This document shows, piece after piece, positions 32,763 through 41,892 of a stretch of DNA of 64,000 bases; position 1 is the first letter of the stretch, and each line of letters opens with the position of its first letter. The DNA lies in the NCBI RefSeq assembly GCF_024170405.1, contig NZ_JALJYC010000001.1, positions 1-64,000 on the forward strand, read 5' to 3'. Below the pieces are notes generated by a model. That model was not told the origin of the DNA and ran no database searches. It worked only from the letters and a program-made list of their open reading frames with translations. Made by a program: the position numbers and the translations under genes. The DNA is from Neisseria perflava. Lineage in GTDB: Bacteria > Pseudomonadota > Gammaproteobacteria > Burkholderiales > Neisseriaceae.

Positions 32763-32929
32763 GTTCAGACGGCCTGTCAGGTAGTTAGGCAAGAATGAAA
32801 AATAATAAAGCAAATAGGCTGAAATTTGAAAAATAAAATCGGAATAAGCCTGATAAATGAAAAAAATTTTCGTACTGTTCTTCTACAATATCTGCTGTTA
32901 ACCGTTTTATCCGAGGCCGTCTGAACATG
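32760..32929. promoter_or_regulatory. lrp-eamA divergent regulatory region bounded by identical DUS-start sequences
   Basis: The 16-mer AGGCCGTCTGAACATG occurs reversed at 32760-32775 and forward at 32914-32929. Each copy carries the start codon of one divergent gene. The AT-rich middle (32790-32890) should hold both promoters. Confidence 0.7.
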
Positions 32930-33847
32930 TCCGCACACCGTACCGCCAAAGGCATTGCCGCTGCCGTTTCATCAAATTTGCTGTTTGCCATGCTGTTTTT
33001 ATACAGCGGTTGGATGCAGCCGATGAGCGGGACGGACGTGTTCGCTTGGCGCATGGTGGCAATGGTATTCGCCCTTGTCGGCCTGATGACGGTAACACGC
33101 AGTTGGTCGGCAGGTTGGGCATTTGCCCGTTTGGTCGGGCGCGATTGGCGGTGTTGGCTGCTGATTGTCTTGCCCACGCCGGTGTTTGCCAGCCAGCTGT
33201 GGCTGTTTATTTGGGCACCGGTCAACGGCGAAGGGCTGAATGTGGCGATGGGCTATTTTCTGTTCCCGCTGGCGATGATGGTGGCGGGGCGGGTGTTTTT
33301 AAAAGAAAAGCTCAACCGCCTGCAAACCGTGGCGGCGGTTTTGGCTTGCGCAGGCGTGGCGTGCGAGTTGCTGCGTTCGGGCGCGTTTTCATGGACAACG
33401 GTGTGGGTATTCGGCAGCTATCCGCTGTATTACCTGCTGCGGCGCAAGCTGGGCGTACCGGCATTAATCGGATTATTGCTCGATTCCTTGCTGATTTTGC
33501 CGTTTGCGGCGGCGTATATCGCAACGGCCTCCAGCAGCCTATCCGTATTGGCGGCACACCCGCTGCTGTGGTGGCTGGTGGCTTTGCTCGGCTTAAACAG
33601 CGCTTTGGCCATGTATCTGAATTTGCAGGCCAATCATTTGCTGCCGGTGGCCTTGTTCGGCATGTTGAGTTATTTGGAACCGATATTGCTGTTTGTGATT
33701 GCCGTGGTGTGGTTAGGCGAACCGTTGCAGGCGGAGGCATTGGCGGGTTACGCGCTGATTTGGGCGGGATTGTGCGTGATGGTGTGGAACAGTTGGCGCG
33801 AGATGAAGCGGGAAAACGCGCCGTCTGCTGAAACCGCCGTGCTGTAA
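32927..33847 (+). CDS. EamA/DMT-family (RarD-like) transporter
   Basis: This 306-residue inner-membrane protein has about ten membrane segments, in the drug/metabolite transporter superfamily. GIAAAVSSNLLFAMLFLYSG at the start and LEPILLFVIAVVWLGEPLQA near residue 248 are typical of RarD/EamA exporters. The substrate is unknown; with a divergent Lrp-type regulator an amino acid or related metabolite is a reasonable guess. A DUS fills the Shine-Dalgarno position immediately before the ATG. Confidence 0.87.
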   Translation: MSAHRTAKGIAAAVSSNLLFAMLFLYSGWMQPMSGTDVFAWRMVAMVFALVGLMTVTRSWSAGWAFARLVGRDWRCWLLIVLPTPVFASQLWLFIWAPVNGEGLNVAMGYFLFPLAMMVAGRVFLKEKLNRLQTVAAVLACAGVACELLRSGAFSWTTVWVFGSYPLYYLLRRKLGVPALIGLLLDSLLILPFAAAYIATASSSLSVLAAHPLLWWLVALLGLNSALAMYLNLQANHLLPVALFGMLSYLEPILLFVIAVVWLGEPLQAEALAGYALIWAGLCVMVWNSWREMKRENAPSAETAVL

Positions 33848-33864
33848 AGTCGCTGCCAAACGTA

Positions 33865-33893
33865 AGGCCGTCTGAAAAATATTCAGACGGCCT
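33865..33893. terminator. Bidirectional DUS hairpin between eamA and ispH
   Basis: AGGCCGTCTGAA at 33865-33876 pairs with its reverse at 33882-33893, between convergent genes, followed by T-rich sequence. Confidence 0.8.
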
Positions 33894-33913
33894 TTTTCGC
33901 GGTATTCGGCAAC

Positions 33914-34882
33914 TCAGCCTTTTTTCAATTCCTGCTTGTTTTCCCCTTCGCGGCGCAGCTCTTTGGGCAATACAAACACGATGCTTTCCTCCGCGCCTTC
34001 GCCTTCGCGGATGGTTTCATGCCCCCAGCCTTGAATCGTGTCCAATACTTCTTTAACTAGCACTTCCGGCGCGGAAGCGCCGGCGGTCACGCCGACTTTG
34101 CTTTTACCGGCAAACCACCCGCGTTGCAGGTAGGAAGCGTTGTCCACCATATACGCGTCCACGCCCAAGAGCGCGGCGACTTCGCGCAGGCGGTTGCTGT
34201 TGGACGAATTGGGCGAGCCGACCACAATCACAATATCGCATTCCTGCGCCAGCTCCTTGACCGCTTTTTGGCGGTTGGTGGTGGCGTAGCAGATGTCTTC
34301 CTTATGCGGATTGCGGATATTGGGAAAACGCGCATTCAGCGCGGCGATGATGTCTTTGGTTTCATCCACCGACAGCGTGGTTTGGCTGACATAGGCCAGC
34401 TTGTCGGGATTGTTGACTTCGAGTTTGGCAACGTCGTCCACGTCTTCCACCAGCAGCATTTTGCCGGGCGCGAGCTGCCCCATCGTGCCTTCCACTTCCA
34501 CGTGGCCTTTGTGGCCGATCATGATGATTTGGTAGTCTTGCGTATCGAGGCGGGCAACTTCTTTGTGCACTTTTGTCACCAGCGGGCAAGTGGCGTCAAA
34601 CACGCGGAAACCGCGTGCCGCCGCTTCTTCCTGCACCGCTTTGGACACGCCGTGCGCCGAATAAATCAGCGTCGCGCCGGGCGGCACTTCCGACAATTCT
34701 TCGATAAACACCGCGCCTTTGTCGCGCAGATTGTCCACCACAAATTTATTGTGCACAACTTCGTGGCGCACGTAAATCGGCGCGCCGAATTCTTCCAGTG
34801 CCCGCTCCACAATGCTGATGGCGCGATCCACTCCGGCGCAGAAGCCGCGCGGGTTGGCGAGAATAATGGTTTTGTCGCTCAT
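33914..34882 (-). CDS. ispH: 4-hydroxy-3-methylbut-2-enyl diphosphate reductase
   Basis: IspH is the last enzyme of the MEP isoprenoid pathway and yields IPP and DMAPP. The 322-residue protein has the three iron-sulfur cysteines in GFCAGVDRAI near residue 13, FDATCPLVTKVH near 98, and EDICYATTNRQ near 198. The substrate motif SPNSSNSNRL lies near 225. It is 17 bp downstream of lspA, an arrangement widespread in bacteria. A Lys/Gln-rich C-terminal tail follows the catalytic domain. Confidence 0.97.
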   Translation of the reverse strand: MSDKTIILANPRGFCAGVDRAISIVERALEEFGAPIYVRHEVVHNKFVVDNLRDKGAVFIEELSEVPPGATLIYSAHGVSKAVQEEAAARGFRVFDATCPLVTKVHKEVARLDTQDYQIIMIGHKGHVEVEGTMGQLAPGKMLLVEDVDDVAKLEVNNPDKLAYVSQTTLSVDETKDIIAALNARFPNIRNPHKEDICYATTNRQKAVKELAQECDIVIVVGSPNSSNSNRLREVAALLGVDAYMVDNASYLQRGWFAGKSKVGVTAGASAPEVLVKEVLDTIQGWGHETIREGEGAEESIVFVLPKELRREGENKQELKKG

Positions 34883-34899
34883 GTGTGTGTATCCTGTTT

Positions 34900-35397
34900 T
34901 CAGACGGCCTGGCCGTCTTTTGCTTCGGCTTTTTTATTTTTAAACAGCCCGTCCAACACCAAAAATACCGCGCCGACGCAGATAAAGCTGTCGGCGATGT
35001 TGAAGGCGGGGTAATACCAATCCTGCCAGTAAAACAGCAGAAAATCAACCACATGGCCGTAGGCTAAACGATCGATGACGTTGCCGATAGCGCCGCCGAT
35101 AATCATCGCCGCGCCGATTTTGCCCCAGCGTGCAAAATCATCGCGCACAATCGAGCGCGCCAGATACACGCAAATGACCACCGCCAATGCGAGGAAAAAG
35201 AATTTCTGCCAGCCGCCTTGGTCGGCCAAAAAGCTGAACGCCGCGCCGGGGTTGAAAACTAAGGTCAAATCAAAGAAATTCGGGATAATATTCAAACGCT
35301 CTTGGTATTGGAAATCGGCCAATACCGCCAGCTTGCTGATCTGGTCGAGCACTACGGCTGCCAGCGCCAGCAGGAAATAGGGGAGTTTGGAAGTCAT
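34900..35397 (-). CDS. lspA: Lipoprotein signal peptidase (signal peptidase II)
   Basis: LspA cleaves prolipoproteins just before the lipidated cysteine at the inner membrane. The 165-residue protein has four membrane segments and the catalytic pair in GNVIDRLAYGHVVDFL near residue 112 and FNIADSFICVGA near 135. FNPGAAFSF near residue 50 is also conserved. The ATG at 35397 gives MTSKLPYFLLALAAVVLDQ. Its last residues DGQAV and the stop are encoded by a DUS. FetB and the 93-residue lipoprotein here are likely substrates. Confidence 0.95.
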   Translation of the reverse strand: MTSKLPYFLLALAAVVLDQISKLAVLADFQYQERLNIIPNFFDLTLVFNPGAAFSFLADQGGWQKFFFLALAVVICVYLARSIVRDDFARWGKIGAAMIIGGAIGNVIDRLAYGHVVDFLLFYWQDWYYPAFNIADSFICVGAVFLVLDGLFKNKKAEAKDGQAV

Positions 35398-35503
35398 ACG
35401 GTTCAGACGGCCTGAAAACAAAAGCGTTATTCTACCCGAAAGCGGGCGGGGTGTCGGCGGCAAATCGGCGGTTTAACTTGTGTTTGCACGGGCGGACAAC
35501 AGG

Positions 35504-35530
35504 GTAGGTTGGGTTTACAACCCAACCTAC
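35504..35530. repeat. GTAG palindrome (double-ended REP)
   Basis: A perfect 27-bp palindrome starts GTAGGTTGGG and ends CCCAACCTAC, with a 3-nt centre. Confidence 0.8.
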
Positions 35531-35541
35531 GACCAAATGTG

Positions 35542-35773
35542 ACGTGAGTTCGGGAAAAGTCAAACGCAAGAATCAGTCTGAAATGTTTGAAGTTCCTGTA
35601 ATCTGTCCTCTCCCCCTGAGGGGGAGAGTTAGAGAGAGGGTAAATGGTTGGGTTAATGAAATGCTGCTTTAATCCGCAACCGTTTAGCCCTCTCCCCAAC
35701 CCTCCCCCACAGGGGAGGGAGTAGGTTGCTGAAGGATTAAGCATTACTCAAAGTGCTTATCCTGGACTCACGT
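35542..35773. mobile_element. ACGTGAG MITE-like element, copy C
   Basis: Ends ACGTGAGTTCGGGAAAAG (35542 on) and the reverse of ACGTGAGTCCAGGATAAGC (to 35773) match the termini of copies A and B. The interior is a CTCTCCCC repeat composite (35604-35727). I see no clean 6-bp target duplication here. Confidence 0.6.
35604..35735. repeat. CTCTCCCC hairpin repeat, copy 1
   Basis: The hairpin CTCTCCCCC-TGA-GGGGGAGAG (35608-35628) and a second one around CCCTCCCC...GGGGAGGG (35700-35719) match copy 2 at 49290-49555. Confidence 0.7.
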
Positions 35774-35787
35774 CATGTAATGTCAAA

Positions 35788-35823
35788 ATGCCGTCTGAAA
35801 ACCAAACGTTTTTCAGACGGCAT
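35788..35823 (-). terminator. DUS hairpin after prlC
   Basis: ATGCCGTCTGAA at 35788-35799 pairs with its reverse at 35812-35823. Confidence 0.75.
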
Positions 35824-35841
35824 GATTCATCTCAACGCTTC

Positions 35842-37887
35842 TTAGGCCACATCAAATCCGCTGTGGCGCAGCAGCGCGTCTATGCTCGGTTCGCGGCCGC
35901 GGAAGGCTTTGAACGACTCGGCCGCGCTGCGCGAACCGCCGACGGCGAGGATTTCGCGCCAGAAGCGTTTGCCGGTGGTGCGGACATCATCGCTTTCCTC
36001 AAAGGCGGCGTAGGCGTCGGCACTCAACACTTCCGCCCAAGCGTAGCTGTAATAGCCGGCTGAATAGCCGCCGGCGAAGATGTGGCTGAAGCTGTTGGCA
36101 AAGCGGTTGTAGGCGGGCGGCTGCACCACGGCGACTTCTTGGCGCACTTTGTCCAATACCTGCGGCCAGTTTTTCAGACGGCCTGCGTTGCTTTCGCTGT
36201 AAATTTCCATGTCAAACAAGGCAAATTCCATCTGACGCACGAGGAACATACCGCGTTGGAAGTTTTTCGCCGCCAGCATTTTGTCAAACAAGTCGCGCGG
36301 TAGGGCGGCGCCGGTGTCTTCGTGCGCCGACATTTGCGCCAAGACATCGTATTCCCAGCAGAAATTTTCCATAAACTGGCTCGGCAGCTCGACCGCGTCC
36401 CATTCCACGCCGTTGATACCGCTCACGCCCAGCTCTTCCACGCCGGTAAGCAGGTGGTGCAGGCCGTGGCCGGTTTCGTGGAACAGGGTGGTGATTTCGT
36501 CATGGCTCAAGCGCGCCTCTTTACCGCCGACGGGCGGGGTAAAGTTGCACACCAGATAAGCGGTCGGCAGTTGGATTTGCCCCACTTTGTCGCCGTCGGT
36601 GAGGCGGCGGCGGCCTTTGTAGTCGTTCATCCACGCGCCGCCGCGTTTGCCTTCGCGTGCGTATAAATCCATATACACGCCACCGATAATCGCGCCGCCG
36701 TTTTCCAATTCAAAATAGCGCACATCCGGGTGCCACACGGGAACGCTTTTTTCAATGAAATTCACGCCGTATAAGCGCTGGATTTGGGCAAACAGGCCGC
36801 CCAATACTTTGCTGACGGGGAAGTATTTTTTCACTTCGGTTTCGCTGAACGCATATTTGGCTTCGCGCAGCTTTTCGCTGGCGTAAGTCAAATCCCACGA
36901 TTGCGGCTCGCTAATGCCCAGCGTGTCTCGGGCAAAGGCTTTGACTTCGGCCAAGTCTTTTTCGGCAAACGGTTTGGCGCGGGCGGCCAAGTCGTGCAAA
37001 AACGCCAATACCTGCTCCGGTGTGTCCGCCATCTTGGTGGCCAAAGACAATTCGGCGTAGCTGTTAAAACCCAATAATTGCGCGCTTTGCAGGGCGATTT
37101 CCAGCGAGCGGTCGATGTTGGCGGTATTGTCGAATCTGCCTTCGTTGCTCAATTCGCTGGCGCGGGTCACATAGGCGTGATAGACCTGCTCGCGCAGTTC
37201 GCGGCTGTCGGCGTAAGTCATCACGGAGATGTAGTGCGGCATTTGCAGGCCGACTTTGTAGCCTACTTTGCCCTCGGCTTGCGCGGCGGCGGCAAACATC
37301 GCCAGAGCGTCGTCGGGAATGCCTGACAGCGGCTCGGCGTTGTCGAAATACAGCGCAAAAGCGTCGGTGGCGTCTAACACATTCTGCGAGAACTGGGCAG
37401 AAAGCTGCGCCCCTTCGGTTTGCAGCGCGGCCAGCTCGGCCTGTTTTTCAGACGGCAATTCCGCGCCGCTCAATACAAAATCGCGCAAATCGTGATTCAG
37501 CTTGGTTTGCTGCGCGGGCGAGAGTTTGGCAAATTCCGGCGCGGCTTTGATGGCTTTGAAACGGTTGTACAGCTCAATGTCTTGGCCGATTTCGGTAAAA
37601 AATACCGTCATTTCCGGCATCATTTCGTTATACACCGCACGCAATTCGGGCGTATCGGCCACGGAATTCAAATGCGCCACCACGCCCCAAATGCGGCCGA
37701 CGCGCTCGGTAATGTCGGTGAGGCGGTCAACCGTGTTGCGCCAAGTGGCTTCGGGCTGGGCTTTAAGCGCGGCGATTTGCTCACGCGCTTCGCTGATGGC
37801 GGTTTGCAGGGCGGGTTTGATGTGTTCGGTTTTGATTTCGTCAAAACGCGGCTCATCGCCGAGGTTGAGCAGTACATTTTCGGTCAT
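35842..37887 (-). CDS. prlC: Oligopeptidase A (M3 metallopeptidase)
   Basis: This 681-residue cytosolic zinc peptidase degrades small peptides, including cleaved signal peptides. The zinc motif HETGH lies in TLFHETGHGLHHLLTG near residue 465, with the downstream glutamate in NGVEWDAVELPSQF near 490. Length and the opening MTENVLLNLGDEPRFDEIKT match the PrlC/OpdA group. In-frame DUS copies code LPSEKQAEL and NAGRLKNW. It is monocistronic, with the DUS hairpin downstream. Confidence 0.95.
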   Translation of the reverse strand: MTENVLLNLGDEPRFDEIKTEHIKPALQTAISEAREQIAALKAQPEATWRNTVDRLTDITERVGRIWGVVAHLNSVADTPELRAVYNEMMPEMTVFFTEIGQDIELYNRFKAIKAAPEFAKLSPAQQTKLNHDLRDFVLSGAELPSEKQAELAALQTEGAQLSAQFSQNVLDATDAFALYFDNAEPLSGIPDDALAMFAAAAQAEGKVGYKVGLQMPHYISVMTYADSRELREQVYHAYVTRASELSNEGRFDNTANIDRSLEIALQSAQLLGFNSYAELSLATKMADTPEQVLAFLHDLAARAKPFAEKDLAEVKAFARDTLGISEPQSWDLTYASEKLREAKYAFSETEVKKYFPVSKVLGGLFAQIQRLYGVNFIEKSVPVWHPDVRYFELENGGAIIGGVYMDLYAREGKRGGAWMNDYKGRRRLTDGDKVGQIQLPTAYLVCNFTPPVGGKEARLSHDEITTLFHETGHGLHHLLTGVEELGVSGINGVEWDAVELPSQFMENFCWEYDVLAQMSAHEDTGAALPRDLFDKMLAAKNFQRGMFLVRQMEFALFDMEIYSESNAGRLKNWPQVLDKVRQEVAVVQPPAYNRFANSFSHIFAGGYSAGYYSYAWAEVLSADAYAAFEESDDVRTTGKRFWREILAVGGSRSAAESFKAFRGREPSIDALLRHSGFDVA

Positions 37888-38011
37888 GGGGAATCCTTTG
37901 CGGTGTATGGGGGGCGTGTGCCCGTGTTTCAGACGGCTTTGATGGAATCAGGCCGTCTGAAAACGATAGATGGTTTATATAGTGGCAAAGTGCAGAGATT
38001 AAAAGCCTGAT

Positions 38012-38863
38012 TTACGGCTTTGGGTTGAGTAGGCGGTATTGCACGCGCAGAAATTCGTCTAACACGGCCTGCTGGATTTCCAAGCGCTTTTCCAGCGGCG
38101 TAGCAAAGCGGACGATGATTTTATACACCTTGTCGTCAAATGGTACGCGGGTAATGCGCGGCTGGGCGGCGGGGGTAATAAAGAGTTTTTTCGTCTGCAT
38201 GGTATCCAGATAGCGCGTGACACGCTTGATATACGGTTTGCACATCGGTTCGAGTACGGCGGCCAAATCGGGGATAATGGCATCGGAATCTAGATGGATG
38301 GGCACGGGAATTTCCAGCGTATGAATCACAAACGGCCCCAAAATATTGTCGCGGCGCACGGTATGACTTAGCAGCAGGCTGTTGGGAAACGACAGCGTTT
38401 CGCCGGAAAGCTGGCCGATTAAAGGATTGGGGCCGATTTCCATCATCAGCGTATTGAGTAGGTTGATATCGACCACGCGCCCACGCAATCCGTTGATTTC
38501 AATATAATCACCAACCGAATATTGCTTGGTAATCGCCCGCAGCAAACTGCCCGACAAACACATAATCAGCTCTTTGGTGGCCAACACAATCGCCGCAGCC
38601 ACAGCAAACATCGACAGCGCCAGCGACTGGATTTGCGCCGCCCAAATCATCGCCAAACACAAAATCACCGCCAGCAGGGTAAAGTTGCGGCTAACCACCA
38701 ATGCACGGCGTTTGTGTTCCAACTCCAGGTCGGGATGACTGCGAAAATGCGCCGACAATAAAATGCTACGCAGCGCAATCAGCACGATAATCATCAGCAC
38801 CGATTGGATGATTTCGCTGCTGGCGGGAATGCTGTCGAGCCAGTGTTGCAGGGTAGTCCACAT
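38012..38863 (-). CDS. Small-conductance mechanosensitive channel family protein (MscS-like)
   Basis: This 283-residue inner-membrane protein has three N-terminal membrane helices (about residues 18-38, 60-80, 83-105). The third runs into ATKELIMCLSGSLLRAI, and a beta domain follows with GDYIEINGLRGRVVDINLLN near residue 120. The C-terminal alpha/beta domain has QPRITRVPFDDKVYKIIV. Family members release solutes during osmotic downshock. The pore helix is less Gly/Ala-rich than E. coli MscS, so gating details may differ. Confidence 0.85.
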   Translation of the reverse strand: MWTTLQHWLDSIPASSEIIQSVLMIIVLIALRSILLSAHFRSHPDLELEHKRRALVVSRNFTLLAVILCLAMIWAAQIQSLALSMFAVAAAIVLATKELIMCLSGSLLRAITKQYSVGDYIEINGLRGRVVDINLLNTLMMEIGPNPLIGQLSGETLSFPNSLLLSHTVRRDNILGPFVIHTLEIPVPIHLDSDAIIPDLAAVLEPMCKPYIKRVTRYLDTMQTKKLFITPAAQPRITRVPFDDKVYKIIVRFATPLEKRLEIQQAVLDEFLRVQYRLLNPKP

Positions 38864-38889
38864 AATAATAGGGCGGCTTTGGGGAAGGT

Positions 38890-38921
38890 TTCAGACGGCC
38901 TTATTATAAAGGCCGTCTGAA
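38890..38921. repeat. Inverted DUS pair upstream of the MscS-like gene
   Basis: Reverse DUS at 38890-38901 and forward DUS at 38910-38921 lie between the lipoprotein gene 3' end and the MscS-like 5' end. Confidence 0.75.
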
Positions 38922-38954
38922 AAAATGCCTAATGCAGGGTGCCTAAAAATGCCA

Positions 38955-38977
38955 AAACCGCCCGGAAAGGGCGGTTT
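38955..38977 (-). terminator. Hairpin terminator of the small lipoprotein gene
   Basis: The stem AAACCGCCC/GGGCGGTTT with a 5-nt loop sits 18 bp beyond the stop. Confidence 0.7.
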
Positions 38978-38994
38978 GTCGGGTACTGGCCTGA

Positions 38995-39276
38995 TTATTG
39001 GGCAGTAGTAGAAGAAGATTGCGGGGCTTGGCCTTGAGGAGCCGGGCCTTTAGGCGGTTGAGCCGGACGCTCGAAACCTTTTTCTTTCATGCAGGCATCA
39101 AATTTGCTGCGGTCTTGAGAATCGCCCACAGTTTGACGGCATTCTTGCAATGCTTTTTCAACAGCCGGGTTTTTTTGTTGCGGGCCGCGGTCGTGACCGT
39201 GGCGACGGCCTTCGCCGGTAGAAGAACAAGCAGCCAGCAGCATAGCCAGCGCAGCAGGAATCAGCAATTTTTTCAT
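38995..39276 (-). CDS. Small lipoprotein of unknown function
   Basis: The 93-residue protein has a lipoprotein signal MKKLLIPAALAMLLAAC with the lipid cysteine at residue 17. The mature part has a basic/histidine patch (GEGRRHGHDRGPQQK), then a short region with two cysteines (ALQECRQTVGDSQDRSKFDA, CMKEKGFERP) that may form a disulfide. A Pro/Gln-rich tail ends the protein. No known family is evident to me. The function is unknown, and a clear Shine-Dalgarno (GGCTC-type) is weak. It stands alone between uvrD and the MscS-like gene. Confidence 0.8.
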   Translation of the reverse strand: MKKLLIPAALAMLLAACSSTGEGRRHGHDRGPQQKNPAVEKALQECRQTVGDSQDRSKFDACMKEKGFERPAQPPKGPAPQGQAPQSSSTTAQ

Positions 39277-39382
39277 GATTGAGCCTTTCGCAAAAAGGGT
39301 TAAGGAGAAAACGCTTTTTATGATAAGGGAAAAATACAGAAGTGGAAACCGAAGTTATTTAAAATTCAGTAATTACATGTAA

Positions 39383-39426
39383 AAGGCCGTCTGAATGCAT
39401 TTTGCGGGGAACTTTTCAGACGGCCT
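39383..39426. terminator. DUS hairpin between uvrD and the lipoprotein gene
   Basis: AGGCCGTCTGAATGCA pairs with a reverse DUS across a loop, on the uvrD 3' side. A single extra DUS follows near 39440. Confidence 0.65.
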
Positions 39427-39467
39427 TTTTGCAGCAAGAGGCCGTCTGAACGGTTCGGATAATTTGC

Positions 39468-41678
39468 TTACACCGCTTCCAATTTCGCATACTTGGTATC
39501 CAATTCCTTCACGCCTTCTTTGCCGAAATTCACCGTCAGCCGCGCCGATTCGCCTTTATCCACCGCTTCGATAATCACTCCGGTGCCGAACTTGGCGTGG
39601 CGCACGTTTTGGCCGATTTTGTAGCCGTGGTAAGTCTTGGCCGGCTGGTAGGTCTCGGCGGCGCGGATGTCGCTGCGCGGTTTGGGGGCGGCGAAGCTGT
39701 CGAAGGCCGGTTTTTTGGCGGATAAATAATGCAAGACTTCCGGCGGGATTTCTTCCACAAAGCGCGATACCACGCCGAATTGAGTTTGGCCGTGCAACAT
39801 GCGTTGTTGCGCCATGCTGATATACAGGCGTTTGCGCGCGCGGGTAATGGCGACGTACATCAGGCGGCGCTCTTCCTGCAAGCCGCCGCGTTCGGCGAGG
39901 CTCATTTCGCTGGGGAAGCGGCCTTCTTCCATGCCGGTGAGGAACACGGCGTTAAATTCCAAGCCCTTGGAGGCGTGTACGGTCATGAGCTGAATCGCGT
40001 CTTCGCCTTGTCCGGCTTGGTTTTCGCCTGATTCCAGCGCGGCGTTGCTTAAAAATGCCAACACGGGAAACGCGGGGTCGGCGGTGGCGACGTTTTCCGG
40101 CAGGATTTCAAAGTTGCTGTCTTCAGCTTTAAATTCGATGGCGGCATTGACCAGCTCGTCGAGGTTGTCGAGGCGGTCTTGGTGGTCGCCTTTTTGCGTT
40201 TGGTAATACTCGATTAAGCCGCTGTCTTTGACAATACCGGCCATGATTTCGCCGAGATTGAGTTGGCCGACTTGGTTGCGCAGGTTTTCAATCAGGCGCA
40301 CAAAAGCGGCGATTTTGGTGGCTTTCGCGCCCGCTTCGCAAGCGGCTTGCCACAGGGTAATGCCTTGTTCGCCGGAGGCCGTCTGAAGGTTCTCAATCGT
40401 GCGCGCGCCGATGCCGCGCGGCGGCAGATTGATGACGCGCAAGAGGGCGTTGTCGTCGTCGGGGTTGACGGCCAGACGCAGGTAGGCGAGGGCGTGTTTG
40501 ATTTCCTGCCGCTCGTAAAAGCGCAGGCCGCCATAGATTTTATACGGCACACCGGCGCGAAAGAGCGCTTGCTCAATCACGCGCGATTGCGCATTGCTGC
40601 GGTAGAGCACGGCTATTTCCGAGAGCGGCCAGCCGTCGCGTTGCAGCGATTTGGCTTCGTCGATGATAAATTGCGCCTCTTCAAAATCGGTGGGTGCGGA
40701 GAGGAAACGGATTTTGTCGCCGTCGTCCGCGTTGGTGCGCAGGTTTTTGCCCAAACGCTCGTCGTTGTTTTCAATCACGGCGTTGGCGGCGGCGAGGATA
40801 TTGCCGACGGAGCGGTAGTTTTGCTCCAATTTAATCGGCGCTTCAATCTGAAATTCGTGCATGAGCGCGGTCATGTTGCCGACATTCGCGCCACGGAAGC
40901 GGTAAATGCTTTGGTCGTCGTCGCCCACGGCAAACACCGCCGCCGAATCGCCCGCCATTAATTTCAGCCAAGCATATTGAAGCTTGTTGGTGTCTTGAAA
41001 CTCATCCACCAAAATATGATTGAAACGGTTTTGGTAGTGCCGGCGCAAAATGGCGTTGCTTTGCAGCATTTCGTAGCTGCGCAGCATCAGTTCGGCAAAA
41101 TCCACCACGCCTTCGCGCTGGCGGATTTTGTCGTATTCGGCGAAACACTCAATCATGCGGCGGGTGTGCGGGTCGGGTGCGTCGAGCTTGTCGGCGCGCA
41201 GGCCGTTTTCCTTTTGCGCGTTGATAAAGCCCTGCAAACTGCGCGGGGCAATGATTTCTTCGGCGATGTTGAGCGATTTGAGCATGCGCTTGATCAGGGA
41301 CAACTGGTCGCCCGAATCAAGGATTTGGAACGCGGCGGGCAGGTCGGCGTCGCGGTGGTGCAGGCGCAAAAAGCGGTGGCACAGGCCGTGAAACGTGCCC
41401 AGCCACATGGCACGCACGTTGACCGGAATCATTGCGCCCAAACGGGTCTGTATTTCTTTGGCGGCTTTGTTGGTAAAGGTCACCGCCATAATGCTGTGTA
41501 CGCTGGCCTGACCGGATTGCAACAGCCAGGCAATGCGCGTGGTCAAAACGCGCGTTTTGCCGCTGCCCGCGCCCGCCAATACCAGCGCGGATTGCGGCGG
41601 CCAAGTGACGGCGGCGAGCTGCTCGGGGTTCAGCCCTTGCAGCAGGTTGGAGGAAGGTTCGGGAGTGGTAGGGAACAT
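39468..41678 (-). CDS. uvrD: DNA helicase II (UvrD)
   Basis: This superfamily 1A 3'-5' helicase works in mismatch and nucleotide excision repair. The 736-residue protein has motif I VLAGAGSGKTRVLTTRIAW near residue 35, motif II DEFQDTNKLQYAW near 230, motif III VGDDDQSIYRFRGA near 255, and QNYRSVGNILAAANAVIEN. It ends VKELDTKYAKLEAV as in E. coli UvrD. ATG 41678 (MFPTTPEPSSN) is chosen over 41738, whose extra residues are DUS-derived. A DUS codes ENLQTASGEQ inside. The downstream side has a DUS hairpin. Confidence 0.95.
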   Translation of the reverse strand: MFPTTPEPSSNLLQGLNPEQLAAVTWPPQSALVLAGAGSGKTRVLTTRIAWLLQSGQASVHSIMAVTFTNKAAKEIQTRLGAMIPVNVRAMWLGTFHGLCHRFLRLHHRDADLPAAFQILDSGDQLSLIKRMLKSLNIAEEIIAPRSLQGFINAQKENGLRADKLDAPDPHTRRMIECFAEYDKIRQREGVVDFAELMLRSYEMLQSNAILRRHYQNRFNHILVDEFQDTNKLQYAWLKLMAGDSAAVFAVGDDDQSIYRFRGANVGNMTALMHEFQIEAPIKLEQNYRSVGNILAAANAVIENNDERLGKNLRTNADDGDKIRFLSAPTDFEEAQFIIDEAKSLQRDGWPLSEIAVLYRSNAQSRVIEQALFRAGVPYKIYGGLRFYERQEIKHALAYLRLAVNPDDDNALLRVINLPPRGIGARTIENLQTASGEQGITLWQAACEAGAKATKIAAFVRLIENLRNQVGQLNLGEIMAGIVKDSGLIEYYQTQKGDHQDRLDNLDELVNAAIEFKAEDSNFEILPENVATADPAFPVLAFLSNAALESGENQAGQGEDAIQLMTVHASKGLEFNAVFLTGMEEGRFPSEMSLAERGGLQEERRLMYVAITRARKRLYISMAQQRMLHGQTQFGVVSRFVEEIPPEVLHYLSAKKPAFDSFAAPKPRSDIRAAETYQPAKTYHGYKIGQNVRHAKFGTGVIIEAVDKGESARLTVNFGKEGVKELDTKYAKLEAV

Positions 41679-41709
41679 GGTGAGGCCGTCTGAAAAATAC
41701 AATGGCGCT

Positions 41710-41840
41710 ATTATAAGCGATAAGGCCGTCTGAAACACGGCGCAGACCGGGTGTTTTCAGACGGCCTCCGTTGTCGGCGGGCAAGAGTAGGCAAATCGCA
41801 CCCGGGCGCAGTTGGTTTTTAAATTGTTCAATTATATAAT
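41710..41840. promoter_or_regulatory. Divergent promoters of uvrD and the phosphohexomutase gene
   Basis: On the plus strand TTGGTT (41812-41817) and TATAAT (41835-41840), 17 bp apart, precede the mutase ATG by 53 bp. On the minus strand a TATAAT -10 lies at 41710-41715 for uvrD. An inverted DUS pair (about 41722-41768) lies between them. Confidence 0.55.
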
Positions 41841-41892
41841 CAGCTTGTCTGATTCTATTCATCACTTTCCATTTATTGATAAAGGAAGTTTT

